Shown: in pieces, positions 7,535 to 14,239 of the stretch | Position numbering within the stretch: the first letter of the stretch is position 1 | How the letters are laid out: every line of letters begins with the position of its first letter | Position numbers and translations under genes: made by a program | NCBI GenBank assembly: GCA_945910715.1 | Contig: CAMDZU010000004.1 | Span: 1-16,310 of the forward strand | DNA: 16,310 bases | Direction: 5' to 3' | DNA from: an uncultured Clostridia bacterium | Lineage (GTDB): Bacteria > Bacillota > Clostridia > Oscillospirales > Ruminococcaceae | Notes under the pieces: model-generated | The model's database searches: none | Told to the model about the DNA's origin: nothing | What the model saw: only the letters and a program-made list of their open reading frames with translations

Positions 7535-8872
7535 TCAATGCCTTGCGTCACGGTTTACATAAATTGCCTTCAGCTTTGAATATACGATTTTCTGACTGGA
7601 ATAAATGCTGAAATAGCCCGAAAGCATATAGCTTATTCCGCAGGCGACTGCGAAAAATTCCACGCCCCTTGAGCCGAAAAGCTCCACGCTTAAGAGAATT
7701 GAGGCAATAGGCGTATTTGTTGCGCCGCAGAACATTGCCACCAGTCCCATTGCGGCGGCAAAGCGTGGGTCCATGCCTAAAAGCTGTCCCATTACACAGC
7801 CGAAGGTTGCGCCGATAAAGAAGGTGGGGACGATTTCACCGCCCTTGAAGCCGCAGCCTATTGTTATTGCCGTAAAAATAATTTTGAGGAGGAATGCGGC
7901 AGGCTGAGCCTGTCCATCAAGTATAGCCCTGTCCACAATGTCCATTCCTGCGCCGTTGTAGGATTGATTGCCCACAATGAAGGTGAGCAGTACTATTAAA
8001 ATGCCGCCTGCGAAAATTCTTATGTAGGAGTTCTTGAAAAGGTGGGAGAAAAGGTGGTGGGTTTTCGCCATAACAATGCAGAAAATTATGCTTACAAGGG
8101 CGCACATTGCCGCAAGAGCAAGGGTCTGCAGAATACTTGTTATTTCAAAATCGGGCACTGCCGACAGCTCAAAGCGGACAGGCTTTATTCCTGCCCAGAG
8201 GGACAATAAGTAGGCTGTTACCGAGGAAACAAGGCAGGGAAGTATGGCGGAGTAGTAGATAATTCCCACGCTTATTACCTCCATTACGAAAATAACGGCG
8301 GTAAGGGGAGTACCGAAAAGTGCGGCGAAAACCGCTGACATTCCGCAGAAAACCACAACGTGCATATCCTTTTCATCAAGTCTGAACCACTTTCCAACCT
8401 GCGAGCCAAGACTGCCCCCAAGCTGAAGTGCCGCTCCCTCTCGTCCTGCCGAGCCGCCGAAAAGGTGGGTGAGTATTGTTCCAAGCAGTATTGCAGGCGC
8501 CATAAGTATAGGCACCCGTCCGTCCTTTCGTATGGAGTCAATGACAAAATCCGTGCCGTTTACGTTTTTCATCTTGAAAAAGTCGTAAATCCACGCAATG
8601 GCAAGTCCGCCCACAGGCAGGAAAAGTATGAGAACAGGCTCTGCGGTACGAAGCTCCGTTGCCGTTTCAATTCCGATGTGGAAAAGACAGCCTGCAACGC
8701 CGCTTATAAGCCCTGTTATTATGCCGATAAGCAGCCATTTCAGAAAAACAATGGTGTATTTTCCTGCGGATTTTGCGTTTTTCACAAGGTCCTGCTCAAC
8801 CTCGTGAATATGCTCCCTGCTGAATTCCTCTTTAAGCTCTTTTTCCAGTTCTTTCGTCCGTTCCTTAACCAT
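7535..8872 (-). CDS. CLC-family anion channel or anion/proton antiporter (SycA / CLC-F-like)
   Basis: Integral membrane protein moving anions (chloride or fluoride), either as channel or proton exchanger. From the ATG at 8872 it has 445 residues: a charged cytoplasmic N-terminus (1-40), then about ten or more hydrophobic segments. Seen: GSAGREGAALQLGGSLG with gating glutamate E145, GTPLTAVIFVMEV (187-199), and GFKGGEIVPTFFIGATFG (341-358). The usual first selectivity motif GSGIP is not present; NVNGTDFVID (103-112) lies in its place. That, and GFKGGE, point by eye to the SycA/CLC-F-like branch. No CBS domains. A longer TTG-initiated frame from 8914 is rejected because 8914 lies upstream of the predicted transcription start (~8907), while ATG 8872 has GGAG in front. 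The ~35-nt leader is too short for a fluoride riboswitch. Confidence 0.92.
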   Translation of the reverse strand: MVKERTKELEKELKEEFSREHIHEVEQDLVKNAKSAGKYTIVFLKWLLIGIITGLISGVAGCLFHIGIETATELRTAEPVLILFLPVGGLAIAWIYDFFKMKNVNGTDFVIDSIRKDGRVPILMAPAILLGTILTHLFGGSAGREGAALQLGGSLGSQVGKWFRLDEKDMHVVVFCGMSAVFAALFGTPLTAVIFVMEVISVGIIYYSAILPCLVSSVTAYLLSLWAGIKPVRFELSAVPDFEITSILQTLALAAMCALVSIIFCIVMAKTHHLFSHLFKNSYIRIFAGGILIVLLTFIVGNQSYNGAGMDIVDRAILDGQAQPAAFLLKIIFTAITIGCGFKGGEIVPTFFIGATFGCVMGQLLGMDPRFAAAMGLVAMFCGATNTPIASILLSVELFGSRGVEFFAVACGISYMLSGYFSIYSSQKIVYSKLKAIYVNRDARH

Positions 8873-8907
8873 TTTCCCGTTTCTCCAAAAAAATTTTTGA
8901 AAACCTA

Positions 8908-8936
8908 TTGACAATTATAGCACATTAGGGTATAAT
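8908..8936 (+). promoter_or_regulatory. Consensus promoter of tRNA-Arg
   Basis: TTGACA (8908-8913), 17-bp spacer, TATAAT (8931-8936): perfect sigma-70/SigA consensus. Predicted start near 8943, about 19 bases ahead of the mature tRNA 5' end. Confidence 0.85.
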
Positions 8937-8943
8937 ATATCAA
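8914..8943 (-). promoter_or_regulatory. Promoter of the CLC gene, interleaved with the tRNA promoter
   Basis: Minus strand: -35 TTGATA (8938-8943), 18-bp spacer, -10 TATAAT (8914-8919), giving a start near 8907 and a leader of ~35 nt before ATG 8872. The site lies in the same DNA as the plus-strand tRNA promoter, so the two polymerases cannot bind together. Confidence 0.65.
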
Positions 8944-8961
8944 GTGATTTGAAGAAAATTT

Positions 8962-9038
8962 GCGCCACTAGCTCAGCTGGATAGAGTGTTTGGCTACGAA
9001 CCAAAAGGTCAGGGGTTCGAATCCCTTGTGGCGCGCCA
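8962..9038 (+). tRNA. tRNA-Arg (anticodon ACG)
   Basis: A 77-nt cloverleaf. The acceptor stem GCGCCAC/GTGGCGC is a perfect 7 bp, followed by discriminator G and an encoded CCA. The D arm is GCTC/GAGT with a G-T closing pair, the anticodon stem TTTGG/CCAAA has loop CTACGAA (anticodon ACG, A34 expected to be edited to inosine to read CGN codons), and the T arm AGGGG/CCCTT has loop TTCGAAT. It is a single-gene unit with its own promoter and terminator. Confidence 0.97.
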
Positions 9039-9053
9039 GTTATTAAATCGCAT

Positions 9054-9094
9054 AAAACCGCTTGAACAGTGCGTTCAGGCGGTTTTTTCTTTTA
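9054..9094 (+). terminator. Intrinsic terminator after tRNA-Arg
   Basis: AAACCGCTTGAAC pairs with GTTCAGGCGGTTT (13 bp, one G-T wobble) around the loop AGTGC, followed by a T-run (TTTTTTCTTTT). It starts about 16 bases past the encoded CCA. Confidence 0.9.
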
Positions 9095-9153
9095 CATTGC
9101 TCCCCAATTCAAACAATCCCTATAAAAAAACTATGAAAATATTGCGAAAACTA

Positions 9154-9182
9154 TTGACATATCCCGTAAAAAAAGATATAAT
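9154..9182 (+). promoter_or_regulatory. Consensus promoter of the uraA operon
   Basis: TTGACA (9154-9159), 17-bp spacer, TATAAT (9177-9182). Predicted start near 9189, leaving a ~100-nt untranslated leader before uraA. Confidence 0.85.
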
Positions 9183-9189
9183 ATTAAAT

Positions 9190-9291
9190 TAGCGCAGACT
9201 GCCGCAGAATTTGTCGGAATGGGGAAATCGGCTTCTTATGCGGCGACAGAGGCGACAGAATTAAAAATGAAATTGAATAGGAGTATAGCAA
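9190..9291 (+). other. uraA 5' leader with possible alternative pairings
   Basis: The ~100-nt leader can form GCCGCA (9201-9206) with TGCGGC (9239-9244). As a competing fold, AATTTGTCG (9208-9216) can pair with CGACAgAATT (9253-9262) with one bulged base. There is no T-run after either, so not a transcription attenuator. I recognise no known riboswitch or PyrR-type loop. The ribosome site AGGAG (9279-9283) stands 8 bases before the ATG. Function uncertain. Confidence 0.3.
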
Positions 9292-10734
9292 ATGAAATTA
9301 ACCTACGACATCGGTGATAAGCCGAAATTCAGGCAGACCCTTGTTTTCGCATTCCAGCAGATGATCGCTATTATGGCGGCAACTCTGCTTGTGCCAATGC
9401 TTGTTACAACCTTCGGACTTGAGGCGGACCCTGCCGCAGCCCTTTTCGGCGCAGGTATCGGTACAATCGTTTACCTTTTGTTCACAAGAAAAAAGAGCCC
9501 TGTGTTCCTTGGAAGCTCGTTTACATTCCTGGGCGCTTATGCGGCTACAATCAATCAGAATTACGGCTACTGGGGCGTGATTATCGGCGTTGCCTTTGCA
9601 GGCCTTGTTTACGTTGTAATCGCCCTTATCGTAAAGGTAGTAGGCTCGGGCTGGGTAAATAAGCTTATGCCGGCTGTAATTATCGGACCTATCGTTGCTC
9701 TTATCGGTCTTAGCCTTTCGGGCACCGCAACAGGCTGGGTTTCAACAAACGGCGGCAGCGACTACAACCTGCTTACAATCCTTGTAGGTATTGTTACCTT
9801 CCTTGCAATCGTAATTTCCTCTGTAAAGGGCTCAAAGACAGTAAAGCTTATACCATTTATTATCGGTATCGGCGCAGGCTACATTCTTGCCCTTATACTT
9901 ACTGTTATAGGCAATGCGGCAGGAATTCCCTATATGCAGATTCTTGACTTCACTCCATTCGTTGAAACCTTCAGCGAATTCAGCATTACAAGCATTATCG
10001 ACTATCCAAAGTTCTTCTTCCTTAAGGCATTCGAAACCAACGGCACATACCCAATCGACGGTGCGGCAATCGGCAATATTGCCCTTATCTATATTCCTAT
10101 TGCGGTTGTTGAGCTGGCACAGCACATTGCCGACCACAAGAACCTCGGCAACATTATCGAGCGTGACCTTATCACCAACCCCGGTCTTGACAAGACTCTC
10201 CTCGGCGACGGCGTAGGCTCAATCGTCGGCAGCATTTTCGGCGGCTGCGCAAACACAACCTACGGCGAATCCATCGGCTGCGTTGCTATTACGGGAAATG
10301 CGTCTATCGTAACAATTTTCACAGCTTCAATCGGCTGCATGGTTTTATCCTTCTTTACTCCCTTCGTTGCATTTATCAATTCAATTCCGAAATGTGTAAT
10401 GGGCGGCGCCTGCATTGCCCTTTACGGCTTTATCGCAGTAAGCGGACTTCAGATGTTAAAGCGAGTTGACCTTAACAACAGCAAGAATCTGTTCGTTGTA
10501 AGCTCAATCCTTGTAACAGGCATCGGCGGACTTACTCTTGACTTCGGCTTCAACGAAATCACAGGCGGTCCTATCCTTTCAATCACATCTCTTGCGGTTG
10601 CCCTTATCGTTGGTATCATCACAAACGTTATCGTAAACAACGGCAAGCTTGGCACAGGGGAGGAGGACTTTGAGGAAGCTCCTGTTGTAGTTGTGGACGA
10701 GCCGGGCGGAGAAATAAGACAGAGTAAAAAATAA
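9292..10734 (+). CDS. uraA: Uracil permease (NCS2 family)
   Basis: Proton-coupled uptake of uracil at the cytoplasmic membrane. The 480 residues contain about 14 hydrophobic segments, as expected for the nucleobase-ascorbate/NCS2 fold. UraA-type substrate and proton residues are present: E274 and H278 in AVVELAQHIADH, and E326 in the family signature NTTYGESIG (321-329). This motif fits uracil better than xanthine/urate members. The context agrees, with upp two genes downstream. The start has AGGAG at 8-bp spacing. The stop TAA overlaps the next ATG (TAATG), coupling translation to the DUF523 gene. Thiouracil could also be carried if the neighbour acts on it (inference). Confidence 0.95.
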   Translation: MKLTYDIGDKPKFRQTLVFAFQQMIAIMAATLLVPMLVTTFGLEADPAAALFGAGIGTIVYLLFTRKKSPVFLGSSFTFLGAYAATINQNYGYWGVIIGVAFAGLVYVVIALIVKVVGSGWVNKLMPAVIIGPIVALIGLSLSGTATGWVSTNGGSDYNLLTILVGIVTFLAIVISSVKGSKTVKLIPFIIGIGAGYILALILTVIGNAAGIPYMQILDFTPFVETFSEFSITSIIDYPKFFFLKAFETNGTYPIDGAAIGNIALIYIPIAVVELAQHIADHKNLGNIIERDLITNPGLDKTLLGDGVGSIVGSIFGGCANTTYGESIGCVAITGNASIVTIFTASIGCMVLSFFTPFVAFINSIPKCVMGGACIALYGFIAVSGLQMLKRVDLNNSKNLFVVSSILVTGIGGLTLDFGFNEITGGPILSITSLAVALIVGIITNVIVNNGKLGTGEEDFEEAPVVVVDEPGGEIRQSKK

Positions 10735-11192
10735 TGGCGGTTATAATGGTGAGCAGCTGCCTCCTTGGATGCAATTGCAGATACGACGGCAAAAACTGCC
10801 GCAATAAGGACGTAAGGGCGCTGGCAAAGGGCAATGTTCTTATAGGAATCTGCCCCGAGCAGACGGGTGGACTTTCAACCCCCCGAAATCCTGCCGAAAT
10901 TCAGGGGGAAAAGGTAGTTTCGAGCGCAGGAAAGAACGTCACAAAGGAATATACAAAGGGTGCAAAGGCGGCGCTGTCCCTTGCGAAGCTGAACAAGGCG
11001 AAATATGCGGTGCTTAAGGCGAAAAGCCCCTCCTGCGGAAAGGGCGTTATTTACGACGGAACCTTTACCGGCGGCAAAACCGAGGGCAACGGCATAACGG
11101 CTCAGCTTTTCATTGACAACGGCATTGAGGTATTTACGGAAGACGAAGTTGACAGCCTAAAGGAAAAATTAAAGGCTGACATGAAAGGATAA
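10734..11192 (+). CDS. DUF523 family protein, TudS-like (possible 2-thiouracil desulfidase)
   Basis: A 152-residue protein of the DUF523 family. Family signatures seen: SSCLLGCNCRYDG (7-19, C9), CPEQTGGLSTPRNPAE (40-55, C40 and E42) and KSPSCG (97-102, S100 and C101). Three conserved cysteines, one in each motif, would bind a [4Fe-4S] cluster. Characterised DUF523 enzymes (TudS) remove sulfur from 2-thiouracil, giving uracil. The position between uracil permease and uracil phosphoribosyltransferase matches that chemistry, but DUF523 is broad and the substrate here is inferred. The ATG at 10734 overlaps the uraA stop and has no clear ribosome site of its own; an in-frame ATG at 10746 is an alternative start and keeps all motifs. 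The gap to upp is 4 bp. Confidence 0.88.
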   Translation: MAVIMVSSCLLGCNCRYDGKNCRNKDVRALAKGNVLIGICPEQTGGLSTPRNPAEIQGEKVVSSAGKNVTKEYTKGAKAALSLAKLNKAKYAVLKAKSPSCGKGVIYDGTFTGGKTEGNGITAQLFIDNGIEVFTEDEVDSLKEKLKADMKG

Positions 11193-11196
11193 TCAA

Positions 11197-11856
11197 ATGG
11201 AAGATTTTCTTAAAAATGTAACAGTGTTTACTCACCCTCTCATTGTTCATAAGTTTACGCACATGTGCGACGTGAACACAGGCTCAAAGGAATTCAACGA
11301 GCTTACAAAGGAAATTACCTCTCTTATGGGCTATGAGGTGCTAAAGGACTTAAAGACAAAGGAAGTTCTTGTTCACGGTCCCGTTTCCGATTTTACTTCC
11401 CCTGTGGTTGACGAGGATTTCACCGTTGTGCCTATTCTCCGTGCAGGTCTTGGTATGGTTGACGGACTGAGAATGCTGCTCCCTACCGCAAAGGTAGGCC
11501 ATATCGGTCTTTTCCGTGACGAGGAAACCCTTGAGCCCCAGAAGTATTATTTCAAGTTGCCTGTGGACGTGGCTGACGGTCCTGTAATTATAGTTGACCC
11601 TGCTCTTGCAACAGGCGGCAGCGCAGAAGCCGCAATCAGATTTATCAAGGAGGCAGGCTGCAGGGATATAAGATTTATGTGCATTTTAGCCTCCGAGGTG
11701 GGACTTAAGCTGCTTCACGAAAAGCACCCCGACGTGCCCATCTACACCGCAAAATACGCTCCCGGACCCCTTAACGAAAAGGGCTATATCTACACCTCTT
11801 TCGGCGACGCAGGTGACAGAGTGTGCGGAACGGTAAGCTATAAGCCCCAGGATTAA
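11197..11856 (+). CDS. upp: Uracil phosphoribosyltransferase
   Basis: Converts uracil and PRPP to UMP, completing uracil salvage. The 219 residues are slightly longer than the usual ~209. Seen: PILRAGLGMVDG (79-90), the PRPP-binding IIVDPALATGGSA (131-143, with Ala where most have Met), and GYIYTSFGDAGDR (196-208). The last corresponds to the uracil-binding loop, usually GYI(V/I)PGLGDAGD; here YTSFGDAGD departs from PGLGDAGD. The start is preceded by AAAGGA. It is the last gene of the uraA-DUF523-upp operon and is followed by a terminator at 11874. Confidence 0.95.
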   Translation: MEDFLKNVTVFTHPLIVHKFTHMCDVNTGSKEFNELTKEITSLMGYEVLKDLKTKEVLVHGPVSDFTSPVVDEDFTVVPILRAGLGMVDGLRMLLPTAKVGHIGLFRDEETLEPQKYYFKLPVDVADGPVIIVDPALATGGSAEAAIRFIKEAGCRDIRFMCILASEVGLKLLHEKHPDVPIYTAKYAPGPLNEKGYIYTSFGDAGDRVCGTVSYKPQD

Positions 11857-11873
11857 GTTAAGCTGAAACAATG

Positions 11874-11903
11874 ATACCGCAAGCCAATACTTGCGGTATT
11901 TTT
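11874..11903 (+). terminator. Intrinsic terminator after upp
   Basis: Perfect 10-bp stem ATACCGCAAG (11874-11883) / CTTGCGGTAT (11890-11899), loop CCAATA, then TTTT. It ends the uracil salvage operon. Confidence 0.9.
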
Positions 11904-11919
11904 ACGCAAATAATTCCCA

Positions 11920-11948
11920 TTGACAAGGTGGGATTTGTCGTATATAAT
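11920..11948 (+). promoter_or_regulatory. Consensus promoter of the AzlD-like / tcdA / rhodanese-TtcA operon
   Basis: TTGACA (11920-11925), 17-bp spacer, TATAAT (11943-11948). Predicted start near 11955, with a short leader of ~24 nt to the ATG at 11979. Confidence 0.85.
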
Positions 11949-11978
11949 ATAACAGCAAAAAATTCAAGGTGTTGCCCA

Positions 11979-12197
11979 ATGACTAAAAAGGAGCTGCTTC
12001 CTGCAACCATAATGGCGGTGCTTATTGTCTATTGCTTAAAGGACATAGGCGGCGATTTTGTGGGAGTGGGAATACCCAAGCTTATTGGCGTTGCAGTAGT
12101 GTTCATTGTGCATAAGCTTAAGCACAATATGCTTTTAAGCGTTTTTTCGGGAACGGCGGTTTATATGCTGATTCTTTATCTGATGAAAATAATGTAG
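11979..12197 (+). CDS. Short AzlD-like membrane protein
   Basis: A 72-residue hydrophobic protein. Residues 7-70 resemble the C-terminal two-thirds of AzlD, the small partner of AzlC in branched-chain amino-acid export: LPATIMAVLIVYCLKD (7-22), GIPKLIGVAVVFIVHKLKHN (31-50) and LLSVFSGTAVYMLIL (52-66). Full AzlD is ~105-110 residues, so about 35-40 N-terminal residues (the first membrane helix) are missing, and no azlC is nearby. It is not simply cut by a frameshift: the DNA just upstream is the consensus promoter and the upp terminator. The start has AAGGTG 7 bases ahead. An upstream in-frame ATG at 11871 lies before the promoter start and is rejected. A 15-bp gap leads to tcdA. Function uncertain. 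Confidence 0.75.
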   Translation: MTKKELLPATIMAVLIVYCLKDIGGDFVGVGIPKLIGVAVVFIVHKLKHNMLLSVFSGTAVYMLILYLMKIM

Positions 12198-12212
12198 CCT
12201 TTGGAGGTATGT

Positions 12213-12944
12213 ATGTTGAATCGGTTTTCAAGGACGGAGCTGCTTTACGGAAAAGCGGCAATGGAAAAGCTGAAAAGCTGCCGTGTGGCGGTTTTCGGCG
12301 TCGGGGGAGTGGGTGGCTATGTCTGTGAGGCGCTGGTCAGAAGCGGCATAGGCAGCTTTGATATTGTGGATAACGATACCGTTTCCGAAACCAACATAAA
12401 CCGTCAGATAATCGCATTGACAAGCACCGTTGGCAGATACAAGGTTGACGTTATGAAGGAGCGCATGGAGGACATTAACCCCGAGGTTAAGGTAAGGGCT
12501 TACAGGTGCTTTTTCCTCCCCGAAAACAGCGACAGCTTCCCCTTTGAGGAATACGACTATGTGGTTGACGCAGTGGATACCGTTACCGCAAAGGTGGCTC
12601 TTGTTATGAAGGCAAAGGAAAAGGGAGTGCCTGTTATCTGCTCAATGGGCGCAGGAAACAAGGTTGACCCTACCAAATTCAGAGTTGCCGATATTTACAG
12701 CACCAAGGTTGACCCTCTTGCAAGGGTAATGCGGTATGAAATGAAAAAGCGCCGCGTCAAAAAGCTTAAAGTGGTTTATTCGGAGGAATTGCCCCTGAAG
12801 CCTGCTGAAAATGCAGAGGGAGAAACCACTCACGACGGACGGCGCTCCGTGCCCGGCAGCAATGCTTTTGTGCCCTCGGCGGCAGGACTTGTGATTGCGG
12901 CGGAGGTAATAAAGGATTTAACCGCAGAGGTGGTGGAAAAGTAA
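12213..12944 (+). CDS. tcdA: tRNA threonylcarbamoyladenosine dehydratase (E1-like)
   Basis: ATP-dependent dehydration of t6A to cyclic t6A at position 37 of ANN-decoding tRNAs. The 243 residues have the ThiF/HesA/E1 fold: Rossmann VAVFGVGGVGGYVCEALVRS (25-44), acidic VDNDTVSETNINRQ (52-65) with N61, R64 and Q65, K77, and VDAVDT before the second half. The terminal part includes PGSNAFVPSAAGL, typical of TcdA. The start ATG at 12213 has a GGAGG 5 bases upstream; a TTG at 12201 in the same frame overlaps that ribosome site and is rejected. The stop overlaps the next ATG (TAATG), coupling it to the tRNA-thiolation-like gene. The E. coli partners CsdA/CsdE are not in view. Confidence 0.93.
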   Translation: MLNRFSRTELLYGKAAMEKLKSCRVAVFGVGGVGGYVCEALVRSGIGSFDIVDNDTVSETNINRQIIALTSTVGRYKVDVMKERMEDINPEVKVRAYRCFFLPENSDSFPFEEYDYVVDAVDTVTAKVALVMKAKEKGVPVICSMGAGNKVDPTKFRVADIYSTKVDPLARVMRYEMKKRRVKKLKVVYSEELPLKPAENAEGETTHDGRRSVPGSNAFVPSAAGLVIAAEVIKDLTAEVVEK

Positions 12945-14071
12945 TGGAAATTACCGTTGAACAGCTTGAAAGGACGGACAGGGACAGCCTTGTAATTGCC
13001 GATATGCGCAGCGAAACAGAGAAAATGTACGGCGCAATTCCTCAGTCTGTTTCCGTTTCGGCAGAAAATATCGAGAGCGAAATTGCTCCCTTTGCAGGCA
13101 AAAAAATAATCGTGGTCTGCGCAAGAGGGCAGGCAAGCATTGATATTGCGGAAGGTCTTTGCGAAAAGGGCTTTGAGGCTTACAGCTTACAGGGCGGCTA
13201 TACAGCGTGGCTTCTGAACGAAATGAAGAAGCAGGAGGCGGACGAAATCTGCGAAAGGGTGGAAAAAAGCCTTTACAGGAAATTCGGCAAAAGCATACGC
13301 AGCAGCTTCACCAAGGCAATAAACACCTATCAGCTTGTAAAAGAGGGGGATAAGGTGGCGGTCTGCATTTCGGGGGGCAAGGATTCAATGCTTATGGCAA
13401 AGCTGTTTCAGCTGCTCCACCGTTACAGCAAATTCCCCTTTGATGTGGAATATATCGTAATGGATCCGGGTTACAGTCCTGCAAACAGACAGATAATCGA
13501 GGAAAATGCACGAAAGCTTAAAATCCCCATAAAAATATTTGAGTCGGACATTTTCGATTCGGTTTACAACGTTGAGAAAAATCCCTGTTACCTTTGCGCA
13601 AGAATGAGGCGAGGTCATCTCTATAATTTTGCGAAAAATCTCGGCTGCAACAAAATTGCGCTGGGTCATCACTATGACGACGTGATTGAAACAATTTTAA
13701 TGGGTATGCTGTACGGCGCGCAGATTCAGACAATGATGCCAAAGCTGCACAGCACCAATTTCGAGGGAATGGAGCTTATCCGCCCGTTGTACCTTATCCG
13801 TGAGGAGGACATAAAAGCGTGGCGGGACTATAACGGGCTGCATTTTATACAGTGCGCCTGCAAATTCACCGACACCTGCTCCACCTGCAATAACGAGGAA
13901 AATCTATCAAAGCGCATTGAGGTAAAGGAGCTTATAAAAAGGCTGAAAAAGACAAATCCCGAGGTGGAGGCGCATATTTTCAAAAGCGTTGAAAACGTCA
14001 ATGTTGATACGGTAATCGCCTATAAAAAGGACGGGGAAAAACATCATTTCCTTGACGATTACGACAAATAA
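12944..14071 (+). CDS. Rhodanese-TtcA-like fusion (tRNA 2-thiolation type ATP pyrophosphatase)
   Basis: 375 residues with two fused domains. Residues 1-95 form a rhodanese domain with a probable sulfur-carrying cysteine C59 in VVCARGQAS and the closing LQGGYTAWL. Residues ~105-345 are a TtcA-like PP-loop ATPase: SGGKDS (143-148), the cysteine pair C215/C218 in PCYLCARMRRG, GHHYDDVIET (241-250), and further cysteines C304, C306, C312, C315. TtcA installs 2-thiocytidine at tRNA position 32 using an iron-sulfur cluster held by cysteines. In this protein the rhodanese could hand persulfide sulfur to the thiolase within one chain (inference). Overlap with tcdA suggests a joint role in anticodon-loop modification. 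The exact target base is not proven; the extra C-terminal cysteines differ from my recollection of E. coli TtcA. Confidence 0.9.
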   Translation: MEITVEQLERTDRDSLVIADMRSETEKMYGAIPQSVSVSAENIESEIAPFAGKKIIVVCARGQASIDIAEGLCEKGFEAYSLQGGYTAWLLNEMKKQEADEICERVEKSLYRKFGKSIRSSFTKAINTYQLVKEGDKVAVCISGGKDSMLMAKLFQLLHRYSKFPFDVEYIVMDPGYSPANRQIIEENARKLKIPIKIFESDIFDSVYNVEKNPCYLCARMRRGHLYNFAKNLGCNKIALGHHYDDVIETILMGMLYGAQIQTMMPKLHSTNFEGMELIRPLYLIREEDIKAWRDYNGLHFIQCACKFTDTCSTCNNEENLSKRIEVKELIKRLKKTNPEVEAHIFKSVENVNVDTVIAYKKDGEKHHFLDDYDK

Positions 14072-14103
14072 TCCCCGTGGGCGGCAGAGTAAGATTTTAT
14101 CTA

Positions 14104-14132
14104 TTGACAAACAAGCCTTACTGCGCTATAAT
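14104..14132 (+). promoter_or_regulatory. Consensus promoter of thiC
   Basis: TTGACA (14104-14109), 17-bp spacer, TATAAT (14127-14132). Predicted start near 14139, just ahead of the TPP aptamer. No terminator hairpin was seen between the thiolase stop (14071) and this promoter. Confidence 0.85.
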
Positions 14133-14147
14133 TATAGCCGTAATGAA

Positions 14148-14230
14148 ATACAACAGGGAGCTTTTGCTGAGAGGAAGTTCGACTTCGACCTGAAACCTGA
14201 TTCGGATAATGCCGACGTAGGATTTGTCAT
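14148..14230 (+). ncRNA. TPP riboswitch of thiC
   Basis: Matches the THI element in order: CAGGGAGC, the pyrimidine-sensing GCTGAGAGG (14166-14174), a small P3a hairpin (GAAG...CTTC), then ACCTGAT, TCGGATAATGCCGA (pyrophosphate-sensing arm) and CGTAGG (14216-14221). It binds thiamin pyrophosphate. It is followed within 10-20 bases by an intrinsic terminator, so TPP should cause premature termination ahead of thiC, matching ThiC's role in making the HMP moiety. Confidence 0.95.
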
Positions 14231-14239
14231 AGCGTAACT

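Noticed and set aside
7535..8914. Longer CLC protein starting at TTG 8914
   Set aside because: The TTG is upstream of the predicted transcription start, inside the promoter; ATG 8872 has a proper ribosome site.
8986..9192. Small protein overlapping the tRNA and its terminator
   Set aside because: It runs through tRNA-Arg, the terminator and the uraA promoter; no ribosome site or homology.
9190..9291. Transcription attenuator of PyrR or riboswitch type before uraA
   Set aside because: No hairpin followed by a T-run, and no known aptamer or PyrR-loop consensus; kept only as a possible structured leader.
11871..12197. 108-residue version of the AzlD-like protein starting at 11871
   Set aside because: The extension would be read through the upp terminator hairpin and the consensus promoter; the promoter starts transcription after this ATG.
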